From Ryuthela nishihirai (lineage: Eukaryota > Arthropoda > Arachnida > Araneae > Heptathelidae), in the NCBI GenBank assembly GCA_038380435.1, contig JAWZYU010000013.1:68528446-68592445 (forward strand): a stretch of DNA of 64,000 nucleotides, written 5' to 3'. The notes beneath the pieces are model-generated. The model saw only the letters and a program-made list of their open reading frames with translations. It ran no database searches and had not been told where the DNA came from. Shown in pieces: positions 32,376 to 41,744 of this stretch (positions are counted from its first letter, which is position 1; every line of letters begins with the position of its first letter). The translations under genes were made by a program, and so were the position numbers.

Positions 32376-32935
32376 ATGAACATGGCCACCGGTCTAGCAT
32401 CCCTACGATCCTACAGTGGAACTGCAGAGGCTGCAGAAGCAAGGCTTCTAACCTTCAAGCCAAATATTGTGCACACGAGCAAGAATCATCCGCTTTCCTC
32501 TAACACAGCGATTCTTGTGCATTATGGTATTGATCTCATCTTCACTGATGCAAGCAATCACTTTATAGCATGCTGCATCTGGCTGAACAGCCATGATATC
32601 ACCCTGATATCCTGTTACATCCGGCCTTCACTGCCTTTCATGTATCCGCCTTACATGATATTGTATCACGTGCCCACAGCCCTGTATTCTCTGTGGGAAC
32701 TTCAATGTCCACAGTCCATCCTGGGGTGGAGACATCAATGATAAGAGTGGGGATAACATCGAGAACGTCATCTTGCAGAATGATACGCTCACGTTCTACA
32801 GACCTCTGAGTACCTACAGCTCCATTGACCTCACTCTCTGTTTTTCTAGCATTCGTCAAAGCTTCAGCTGGTCAGTTGACCCTGACCAGGGGTAGTGACC
32901 ACTTTCTGCTACACATCTCCTTGCTTCCCAGCAGA
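32376..32935 (+). pseudogene. LINE AP-type endonuclease domain
   Basis: Following an opening that reads LQWNCRG in frame near 32,415, the plus strand shows ISCYIRPSLPF near 32,620, then in the next frame GNFNVHSPSWGGD (GDFN-type block), SSIDLTLCFSSIRQSFSW and SDHFLLHISL. These are the endonuclease blocks of I/Jockey LINEs. GDFN reads GNFN here, so a key acidic residue is changed, and frameshifts interrupt the domain. Confidence 0.75.
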
Positions 32936-33074
32936 CATGCAGCTCTGAGAAGAACAACAAAGCTTACCGACTGCCTGCTCATTCAGCAGATCTCGTTCTG
33001 AAGGACTCGCTGCCATCGATGATACAAATCTCAGTGCAGTCTCAGAAGCCCTCACTGCTGCCTCTGATTCCTGC

Positions 33075-33290
33075 ATTGCTATGATATCAGAGATTTGCTA
33101 TATATCAATCTCTGATATCATAGCAATGCAGCATGATATATGATGCATGATGAGATATCATAGCAATGCAGCAATGCTGCATCTTGATATATGCCTCTTG
33201 ATATATAGATAATGCCTCTTGATAATATAGATAATGCCTCTTGATAATATAGATAATGCCTCTTGATATATAGCAATGCAGCAATGCGAC
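33075..33290. repeat. Hairpin plus 22-bp tandem repeats inserted in the LINE
   Basis: A perfect hairpin (arms 33075-33095 and 33107-33127, starting ATTGCTATGATATCAG) is followed by TAGCAATGCAGCA-type repeats and three copies of a 22-bp unit ATGCCTCTTGATAATATAG. The coding-like LINE sequence appears to resume at about 33290 (RHPGSFYLL). The tract has no relation to other repeats in the window. Confidence 0.9.
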
Positions 33291-33529
33291 ACCCAGGCTC
33301 ATTCTACCTCTTGATATTCACTACAAGCAGCTTCGCAACATTCGCCTTCGAGCTGAAAGGCTCGCCTGCTGCTCTGGTAGATTTGCAGACATTCTCCATG
33401 CTAGAAGGCTACATGCAGTGATCAGAACCATCTGAACCACCTTGAAACGTTCAGGTGGCAATCCTTCTGCTCCAGCATTAATGTCTTCACCCTTCTGGGA
33501 AGGTCTGGAAATACATCAGGAACCTGACA

Positions 33530-34300
33530 GTGAGGCCGCAGCCTTCCCTCTATTTCCAAAACCTTGCCTTGTTCCATGGTGAGGACTTGGCCACCACTGC
33601 TAATGCCTTTCTGTGGCTTTTCACCTCTACCCTCCCTGCCCCACCGGTGAATGATCAGCATACATCCCAGCAGCACTGCTCTGGGAGTGAGCCTTGCTAT
33701 AATAATCCTTTCACCTTGCAAGAACTCATTTCTGCAATTGAAGCTTTGAAGCGCTCCTTCTTAATCAAGTTCAAGGCCCAGGTCCTAACTTCACCTCTGC
33801 CACCAACCAGGATGATGATGGACTTCACCTCTGCCACCAACCAGGCTCTGTCTGAAGAGCAGATTATCGTCAGTGTCTTCTTTGACATTCAGAACGCATT
33901 GGACTCCCTGTCCCAATCAGATATTTTCTGCAGATTTCAAGATCTTGATCTCAGAGGCAATATCATTTATTGGATCACGCCGTACCACTCCAACAGGACA
34001 GTACAGGTTAAGCTGAGCAATACGCTCAGTGCTTCCAACACTATCAATCATGGAGTGCCTCAAGGAGGTGTCCTCAGTCCGATGCTTCTGAATATCTTGC
34101 TGTAAGGACTACCCTCTCGACTCGAGAATAGAGTGGGTATTTCCATCTACATGGATGACATCTGCATCAGGTTCCCTAGTCAGGACCCCTCCTATGCTCA
34201 TCTCAAGATGAAACGAGCTGTGGCCACGGTCGTCCAGTTCTTCGACAACCTCAGCCTAACTCTTTCCAGAGATAAGACTGTGGCCATGGTTATCACGAAG
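33530..34300 (+). pseudogene. LINE reverse transcriptase remnant
   Basis: The 191-residue frame 33530-34105 includes PFTLQELISAIEAL, SVFFDIQNALDSLSQSDIF (motif A, with Asp retained), YWITPYHSNRTVQVKLS and NHGVPQGGVLSPMLLNILL (motif B). After a stop, GISIYMDDICIRF near 34,135-34,175 supplies motif C as YMDD instead of the usual YADD of LINEs, and LTLSRDKTVAMVI follows. The fingers blocks are partly deleted. The protein is broken. Confidence 0.85.
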
Positions 34301-34929
34301 AGATGACTTCCTCCACCTTCCCTGGCGTCATGCTTGGACCAGACCTCATCGACGTCATCAAACAGCATAAGTTCCTTGGTGTCATCCTGGACAACAGGCC
34401 GATCTGGGGACCTCACATCCAGCCTCTTAAGACAGTCACCACTGCAGAGAAATATACTGTCTTCCTTGCTGGTCCCCACTGGGGAAATTCCTGAAGACCC
34501 TCCTGGTCTTCTACTGGCATTTAATCCTCTCCCACATCAACTACAGTGGTGACCTTCTGAGCAATTCTTCTGCTTCACTGCTGAGTAAGTTGGCCTCTCT
34601 GCCTCTATCTCGGATTCTGTCTTAACACACCTAATGCGTCTCTCATCAGAGAAACTGACGACATGACATTCCGCCTGTACTGAAAGAGAGATATTTTGTG
34701 CCATCTCTCGAGGCTTCACTCCCTCCACTTTCACCATGAGCTTCTCAGGAAGCTGCAAGACAGGCCAGATTCTGTCATTGCCGTGTCTTTCTCTGACATA
34801 TAAGACAGAGTCCTCCCAGCTAACTCCACTGCTGGCAATACAGTATTTCCTTACCTTCCACCCGAGGAACAGTGATCTTATCATCAATGTCACAGTCCCT
34901 TTTCTAGGTCGAAAGAGCGACTCTGTTCC

Positions 34930-35290
34930 ACTGACGGATCTACTGACTGGAAGAGGCTAAGTGTTGTCTGCTTTTGCATTCCCGATACTTGCATAACCAA
35001 AAGTTTCCACATCTCACTTCTTCGACCTGTGCTGAGCTCCATGCTATCCTTGAAGCTGTACTTATCATCCACAACCTCGGGAGTGGCAACTTTGTCATCC
35101 TTTGTGATTTCAAGTCAGCCTTGCAGGCTCTCCATAAGAGAGATATCAAGTTGCAACCCCTTCCTTATTCATGGAGACATGCTCCAAGCTCACTTCTGCC
35201 GATATCACGATCCACTTACAGTGTATCCCCTCCCATGTAGGGCTACCTGGCAATGAGATTGCTGATCGGACTGTGAAAGAGGCCTTTGAG
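34930..35290 (+). pseudogene. LINE RNase H domain remnant
   Basis: Frame 34974-35240 has SSTCAELHAILEAVLIIHN and FVILCDFKSALQALHKRD, the Glu and second Asp blocks of RNase H1-type domains (first block near 34,930 reads TDGSTDW in another frame). CIPSHVGLPGNEIADRTVKEA at 35,223-35,285 is the His/Asp block (shown here in shortened form: PSHVGLPGNEIAD). RNase H removes template RNA during LINE cDNA synthesis in I-type elements. Confidence 0.85.
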
Positions 35291-35918
35291 ATTCAGATAT
35301 GTGTAACTAATTACTCTTCCCTCTAGCAAATGCAAGAGTTTTGTCTCACAGCTGATGAGCCAGTATCGTCTTGCCCAGTGGCAGAGGGACTCCAGTTGTT
35401 CCTCTTTCAGGTATCTGGTAGACCCTTCTTCTACTGCTCCTATCCTTGGAGACATTCACAGATCTGAGGAGACCGTCCTGCATCGCATTGCGCGATTGGT
35501 TTCATCTACAGCAACTCTACGCTTCACACTCGAGGTAGAGCGTAAAGTCCTAACTGTACCACATGCAGCACCCCTGAGACTGTATCTCACGTACTGCTCA
35601 ACTGCTCCCGCTACAATGCGGAATACAATGCTGAAAGAGAAACTTTTTTCTGGGAGATTCATGCTATCAGAACCACCGACTATTCCATCATCTCCCTTTT
35701 TGGTAACCACCAGAATATGAAGCTGCAGCGAACTCGCATGCGACTGGTCACTGATTGCTTTCAAAACATTGGCTTCATCTGCCAGGTCTAATGTATTTTT
35801 TTTTACTTTAACGAGATTAGTATAGTTAATAATTTCAAGAGATTGCTAAGCTAGTATCTACTGCTTTTGCTCTCTCGCCCTCCTGTTATGACCAGTGTAG
35901 GGAGACCCTCATTGAAGG

Positions 35919-36302
35919 GGGGCGGGGGGGGGGCTCAGTCGGTAGCGCGCCAGGCTCGTAATTTGTAGTTCCCAGGTTCGAGTCCCAGCTGGGTCAGCAT
36001 TGAGATTTATCTCCGCAAAATTCCCCGCCCTGCCCACGGTCAGTAGGGGACACCAAAGGGCTTGGAAAGGCCGCCGTCCATCGGATGGGACGTTAAGCCG
36101 TGGCTCCGTGTGAGGGAGAGCCATACCCTGTGCACGTTAAAGAACATGCTGGATGGCCTTGACGGGAGGCTACCATCTGTCTCCCAACAGCTGTTCCAGT
36201 GGGTCCTCTCCCCCAACCTTCTCTGAGCCTTCGGGGTCCATGTGACCTGGCCATTTAGCCCATGGTGTGCAAAAAAGTGCCGCTCAGAGGTAAAACAACC
36301 CA
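35919..36302 (+). mobile_element. SINE B, full-length with 14-bp target duplication
   Basis: Flanked by ACCCTCATTGAAGG at 35905-35918 and 36303-36316, an exact 14-bp duplication. The head GGCTCAGTCGGTAGCGCG and CAGGTTCGAGTCCCAG gives A and B boxes of a tRNA-derived Pol III promoter. The central domain GATGGGACGTTAAGCCGTGG to TGCACGTTAAAGAACA, then the 3' part to GTGCCGCTCAGAGG and TAAAACAACCCA, complete the element. G-rich start. It is inserted in the 3' region of the I-type LINE. Confidence 0.97.
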
Positions 36303-36429
36303 ACCCTCATTGAAGGCTAATTTAGCCATGAACGTACAACACCTTGAACCTTGAATGTCTGTCCTATCTCTCTCACTCTCAATATACCCTAGTTTTCTTA
36401 ACAATCCTATTAATCATTTTCTCTCTGCA

Positions 36430-37260
36430 CGTACGTGGAATGTGAAGACGTTGCATAGAGATTAAGAGGACAAGAAAGATAGGTTTTAAAGAGAACATCA
36501 GGATATTTTGAATTATGTCAACAAAGGAGATATTACCTTTGTTCTAGGCGACTTCAATGCTAAAGTAGTACTGACTCTGACCTTTGGAGACATTTTATAG
36601 TTACCTTTGGTATCGGTAGCTGCAATGGGCATCGTCTCATACAGGTAAGTAAACCTAATGGTTTGAGAATAAATAACACTTACTAAAAATACCAGGACTT
36701 GTAAAAGAACACATGAGTTTCACCAGATCGACTGCATGAGAATATGATTAATTATATATTAATTAACAGCAAATTGGCTAGTTTGGTTAGGAATACCAGA
36801 TCATATAGGAGAGCCGAAATTGGGTCTTATCATTACCTGGTCAAAAGTTTTTTACAACTGTAGCTAAAAATTTGCTGTGCTATGTTTAAAAGATTTGCCT
36901 TACACTGAAGCTTTGAAAGATCCAACTATAGCAGAAGCATACCATGATAGGTTACTTAGTTTTTATGATAATCGTGGTTTGTTTACTGCTGAAGTCGAAA
37001 AGGAATGGGATCAGTTTAAGCAGGCTTTTCTTGAAACCAACAGTACTCTGTTGGGTAAAAGGGAACAGAGCAAGACAAAGGCATTTGAGTGATAAAGCTA
37101 TGGATCTTATTTCAGAAAGAAGATAGATAAAAAAGCAAGACAGAGGAAAGTTTAGGCCTGCTGAGCCTTCTATTCCCGTTCAAAGTTGAGAGGAAAGATC
37201 TCTGTAGGAGAGGATCAAAGTAGATTAATAAATTTTCTGGGTCACAGAGGAAAACTACAG
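36430..37260 (+). mobile_element. RTE LINE fragment (endonuclease C-terminus and linker)
   Basis: In broken frames: GDITFVLGDFNAKV near 36,530 (GDFN endonuclease block), HQIDCMRI near 36,720 (the IDYI-type block), then AEAYHDRLLSFYDN, EVEKEWDQFKQAFLETN and HLSDKAMDLISERR near 37,085-37,125. This order matches RTE-type ORF2 upstream of the RT. The RT itself does not follow; a 3' Jockey fragment does. It could be the 5' part of the same family as 41.8 and 54.2 kb. Confidence 0.75.
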
Positions 37261-37411
37261 GAAGAGGAAAGCAGGTAGATTGGTTAGTTTCGGTCTGTTG
37301 CCGTTCTGTGTGGTTGAAGGCTCCTCTCTTTATTAGGTTTTTTTTCTCTCTTGTACTTCTTTTTTTGTTTGTTCGATTTTTCTCTTTTTTGTGTATTTGA
37401 GTGTCTTCTCT

Positions 37412-37456
37412 GTATATTGTGGTAGTATATATTTAAATTTATACTACCACAATACA
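37412..37456. repeat. Short hairpin
   Basis: ATTGTGGTAGTATA and its complement TATACTACCACAAT flank an AT-only loop. It lies at the junction between the RTE fragment and the Jockey fragment. Confidence 0.8.
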
Positions 37457-37469
37457 TATAAATATATAT

Positions 37470-37965
37470 ATATAAAAAGTTTTTTGTATGTGGAAGTTGT
37501 TCTTAGACTTGTTATAACATGTGCAGCCCCCATATGGGCTAACACGACAAAGGGAAATATTAAGAAACTCCAGAACTATCAAAATAAAATCTTGAGACAG
37601 GCAGTAAATGTCCCATGGTTTGTGACCAACAGACAAATACATGGGGATTTAGGCATCCAACATATTTACACCCATATAAAGCAGACCTTTAAGAAATTCT
37701 TAGAAGCTGTGGACACGAATCCTCACGATTTCATTACTATTTAAAGTATGATCTTGATCATATGATCAGATTCAAGAGGGCTAGACCATTGGTTTTCGAT
37801 CAGGAACACTTTTTGTTCTAGTACCCTGATCTACCATATTTATCATCGTTTTCCTGCCCCTTGGGGCTCACCTTTTGGTGATTTTTGTGTTGTCCTTTGC
37901 GACTCATGCTATTTATTGAATATCCTCAGATGGAGAAGGTTATGGGATCTTTTATCCTGGTACTT
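37470..37965 (+). mobile_element. Jockey LINE 3' fragment
   Basis: Frame 37391-37744 contains LVITCAAPIWANTTKGNIKK, NYQNKILRQAVNVPWFVTN and IHGDLGIQHIYTHIK, close to the C-terminus of the Jockey copy at 26.7-27.1 kb. The 3' UTR (CCTTGGGGCTCACC, GATGGAGAAGGTTATGGG, TTATCCTGGTACTTCG) also parallels that element's tail. It is 5'-truncated, as is common for LINE insertions. Confidence 0.85.
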
Positions 37966-38600
37966 CGAAAAATCATAATTATGCTACATGCTACATACAA
38001 GTAGTTCTTGAATCATTATACGTTTATTTTTGCAATAGAATTCTTGATTGTTTATTACTTGCGGTTGTGACGAACTTTAGTAGGATCATGCGATTTATTC
38101 AATGCTATTTTGGTTAGGTTCTGCAATTACAGTTTCTGGTAAGATTAATGGCATTTCTTCTTTTTCTTTGCAGCTGATATTTTTTAGATTCTGACACGGT
38201 CAATATTCTGGATGGTGCTGGAAGTATGAATCGACCTTTGCTTTGCAGGTGGCAAGAAGCATGGGTTTTCTTATTAGGAAGGTCCAGGTCTCTTATAGAG
38301 TTTTCTTATTAGGAAGGTCATTGCGGAAGGTCAAGGTCAGAAATTCTCCTTAGACCTAATATGTAGTTTGACCTTCCTAATGTATGTAGCTAGAGACATG
38401 GGACTTCCAGTCTATTGTCTCCTCTAGCTCTATGGACTGAGAAATGTAGGAAATGCATCAAAAATTTGAAGCTGAAGAATGCATAAAAGGTACACAGGAA
38501 ATGAGGCTTCCTGTGTAGCTTTAATGGCTGTGTATCATAGTCTATGAATTAATGTGACTTTTTATTAAGGACTGTTTTTTTTACATTTCTGCTTGTATAT
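37966..38600. other. No recognised feature; local duplications
   Basis: AGTTTTCTTATTAGGAAGGT and similar pieces recur around 38,260-38,370, including a complementary copy (GACCTTCCTAAT). No gene motif was found. Confidence 0.4.
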
Positions 38601-38972
38601 AGTTATCATTTCTCATTGTAAGTATTATGTATATATACTGTATTTTCTTCAGCTTCATCTAGTTGGCACTGCGCTTCGATATTTGAAGCAGTGGTTATTT
38701 ATTTATTTTATTCTATATTATTATTAATTTTTTTATGAAGTAGGAAGAATCATGAATATAATACTCATTTTCACACATGGACGGTGATTTCTTGTCAATT
38801 TAGAATGGATTTATTAGACAGTTTTATACATATGGATTTCTCTGAGAAATTTAAATAGTAGAACCTAAATGAAGTTTTTTTTTTCATTTTTATTGGAGTG
38901 ATTATATTGCAAATGATGAAATCTGTAATTCCAATGCTTTGGATTCCTTTTTTTAATTCCTTTCTGGTAGCA

Positions 38973-39568
38973 TTATGTTTTTTGCAAGAGATGAGTATAT
39001 ATTCTGTCTTCAATTTGCTGACAATCGTCGCATAGAGGGGAGTTAATTTTCTTCATTGTACATAGGAATTGTTTCGTTCTGGCATGGCCTGTAGCTATTT
39101 TGGTTAATTTGACTTGTTCTTTTGGTAATAATTTAATCAAATCCTCTGTTGTTGGTATTATTCCGTAAAAGTTTCTTCTGAGGTTTTCTTTATTGGTAGT
39201 GGCTGTGTCAAAATATTTTTGGAATTTGGTTAGTTTGTTATTCAGATTTTCTGGTTGGCAGGATTTCGTTATTGCAGGGTAAGCTGTGGGTATTCGTTCC
39301 ATTTTGCTTGTTCGGCAAGACTATCTGCTTCCTCATTACCAGGGATACCGCAGTGTGCCGGGATGCAGCTCAGGATGGAATTGTTGTTTCGAATAATGGC
39401 TTGATGATTGATTTCCTCTAAAATCAGGGATGGCAGATCTCTTGTATAATTTAGATTCTGCTTCTTTGTATCGCTAATACTGAAATAGTGAGGCTTTGCT
39501 ATCTGTGAAGACTGTAACAGAAATATTCTTGTGTTGCTGGCAGCTAAGAGAGGCGCTAAGCTCTTCAT
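38973..39568 (-). pseudogene. LINE RNase H C-terminal block and tail
   Basis: Frame 39269-39568 reads SILSCIPAHCGIPGNEEADS with LAEQAK after it, the conserved His/Asp block of RNase H. Frame 38973-39302 continues with the tail domain, including TKIATGHARTKQFLCTM and SPLCDDCQQIED, the CDDC-type zinc-binding block usual at the C-terminus of such ORF2 proteins. The earlier DGS and AEL-type blocks are weak. Confidence 0.8.
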
Positions 39569-39786
39569 TCGTAATGCAGGTTTCCGGTATTAGGGAGAAC
39601 ATTTATTTTTTCTTGTGTAGAGGGATAGCAGAATGCTGCTGCTGTTGCATTAGTGTTAGAAGTTTTAGAGGCATCAGGAAAGATGCATATGTTTTGATTT
39701 TTTTATTATTGCAAATATTTCTGCTTATGATGTTGCCGCAGAATTTTGTTGCTGTTGGGGGCCCTATTTACTTCCACAAATGCCTC

Positions 39787-40620
39787 TCAATAGGTTGAGA
39801 TTTTGTTGCCGCTGCTTATTAATGCTGCAATTTGAAGGTTTTCTGTCAATTGGTTTTTTTTGTCTATCATGACGCCGAGATATTTAAAATGTTCAACTTT
39901 GGAAACGGTGAAGTTCTCTTTTTTTATAGTAATTTGTGTGTCTTCTTTTTTAGGGATTGGCAAAACTGCATATTTCTTAAGTTCCATTAGGAGGCCCCAT
40001 TTGTTTCAATGTTGAACAATTTGGTTAGTTCAATTTTGTAGTTTTTCTACAATTCTGTAGAATTCAGTTCCAGAGAGCCAAATGCAGAGGTCGCCTGCGT
40101 ATTGCGACATATGACATGGTGTCTTAATTAGTTTATGGAAGTCGTAAAGGTAAAAATTAAATAGAAGTGTCGCAAGAACTGTGCCCTGAGACAAGCCTTG
40201 AGATGATGTAGTATATGATTTGGAGAAATGCTTGCCTAGCTTTTTTTTTAATTTGTCTTATGAAGTTCTCTAAATTTCTGAATGTGCTCTTGTAGGCCAA
40301 TGTATTTTAAATTTTGGAGCAGCCAATCGGGCCAAATAGAATTGAATGCTCCTTTGAGGTCTAGGAAGAGGACTGTCAGAGGATGGCCTAAATCTATGCT
40401 GGATTCTGCAGAAAATTTGACGTTCAAGATATTATCTGCAGCACCTCTGTATTTTCGAAAGCCAGTTTGCGGGTTGTGTAGTGTTTTTATTTCCCCAAAG
40501 AGATTTCGAATCTTTTTTTATCATTTTCTCTGTTAATTAATTTTAGGGCGGTTTAAGCTTAGGTTATAGTCCTGTAACCTTCCAGTGTTGAGTGATTTTT
40601 CTGGGGCTTAGTTAACGGTG
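39787..40620 (-). pseudogene. LINE reverse transcriptase remnant
   Basis: Broken minus-strand frames read SWKEAYITPLTKP (near 40.6 kb), NPQTGFRKYRGAADNIL and VLFLDLKGAFNSIW (motif A, near 40.37-40.48 kb), then YAGDLCIWLS near 40.09 kb (motif C with one Asp changed to Gly in YADD). VEHFKYLGVMIDKKNQLTEN lies at 39.85-39.9 kb. The catalytic change plus frameshifts make it inactive. Confidence 0.75.
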
Positions 40621-41339
40621 TGATATAGGCCTCTTTCCAGGAATCGGGTATTGAGTCGTTTAGCCAATGGTGATTAATAATGTTCGATAATTTAGTTCTT
40701 GCAGCCATGGGAAAGTTTTTGAGTATTTTATTGGTTATTCCGTCTGGTCCTGCTTGGGGTTTTTTTTTTTTAGTGAAATGATAGATGCGTTTAATTCTGC
40801 AAGGGTAAAGTTCTTGTTAAGGTGAGATTTATAACTTTAAATTTTGTCTTTTTCCTCTTTCTTGAATTTATATTTCCAATATTTTATTTTATTTTGAAAA
40901 GTTTGGAAGATTTTTTTATCAGTGATTTCAATGGTTTTTAAGAAATACTCCGCAAATGTTTCTGCTAGGGCAGTGGAATCTACGTTTTCAATAAGAAGTA
41001 AATATTTCCAAGGTGTGGCTTGAGCAGCAGGTGTGCCAATTTGCTTGATAAGTTGCCATAGGGGGTGGAAGTGGGGGTGAAAATGTCTATGGGATCGCAG
41101 ATGCTATTCCACTCCATTCGTCTGCCGTATTTTTTTCTTTGTTACTGCAGTGATTCCTCTATAAGCTATCAGATCTTCCTGCCTTCTTGTTCTTTAGTTC
41201 TAGAGCATGATAATTTATGAAGTTATGTTTGGTAATGGTGGAAGTATGTTCTTCTAAGCAGTATGCTATTTCATTAAGGAAGGGATAAGAGGGAATTTTC
41301 GGTAATTTTACTCTTCAGGGAAGCTGTAGTTTGAGTGTT

Positions 41340-41735
41340 TTTTTTGTGAAAGCTGTCCAATTAATGAAGCTACTAGTTTTTTATAGGCGGATTAATCGAT
41401 GAAAAGCCACAAATGTTAATAGGCAGGTGATCACTTAAAAATTCATCGCTTAATGGATTCCAATTGAGGAGATGTGCTATTTTAGGAGAAGCAAGTGTAG
41501 GTTTATAGCAGTGGTCCGTACATGGGGGCGAAAATGCGTATGCTTCCCATCGTTGAGTAAAACCAGTTCGTATTTTTCGATGGTTTGCTCTAAAAATCTA
41601 TCTCGTGGATCAAGTTCATCATCTTCCCATAATGGGTTATGGACGTTGAAATCCCTACAAACTAGTCAGGAGGGAGGCAAGCATATTTGGATGTCCCCTA
41701 AAATTTACAAGGTAATTTCTTCTCCATCATTATAG
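41340..41735 (-). pseudogene. LINE endonuclease remnant
   Basis: On the minus strand DFNVHNPLWEDDELDPRDRF, LNDGKHTHFRPP and FLSDHLPI can be read with frame changes between 41.66 and 41.42 kb, corresponding to GDFN, the T-x-based block and SDH of LINE endonucleases. Confidence 0.7.
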
Positions 41736-41744
41736 ACGGAGATA

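Larger units (their letters stand above)
30590..35915 (+). mobile_element. I-type LINE (gag, EN, RT, RNase H), decayed
   Basis: About 5.3 kb in the order expected for an I-superfamily LINE: gag with CCHC zinc knuckles (30.6-31.8 kb), a basic/Ser-Thr-Pro-rich linker, AP endonuclease (32.4-32.9 kb), RT (33.7-34.3 kb) and RNase H (34.95-35.3 kb). It is less AT-rich than neighbouring DNA. Many frameshifts and stops are present, and a palindromic/tandem insert occupies 33075-33290. A SINE B copy has inserted in its 3' region at 35919, and about 60 bases beyond it (with ACCTTGAACCTTGAATG) may be the end of the LINE. Confidence 0.85.
38600..41735 (-). mobile_element. RNase H-bearing LINE (I-type), decayed
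   Basis: Minus-strand order from high to low: endonuclease near 41.7-41.4 kb, linker, RT 40.6-39.8 kb, RNase H 39.57-39.3 kb, C-terminal tail to 38.97 kb, and a 3' UTR with GATGAAGCTGAAGAAAATAC near 38,640. It is a different family from the 30.6-kb LINE. Multiple frame breaks are present. It lies between the Jockey fragment and the RTE fragment with no readable duplication. Confidence 0.8.

Noticed and set aside
30590..35915. LTR retrotransposon because of gag zinc knuckles and RNase H
   Set aside because: No LTRs, protease or integrase; the endonuclease is AP-type and the order fits an I-type LINE.
36040..36303. 87-residue minus-strand ORF (and matching ORFs at 45119, 44374, 58989) as a protein family
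   Set aside because: They coincide exactly with SINE B copies; conservation is that of the repeat.
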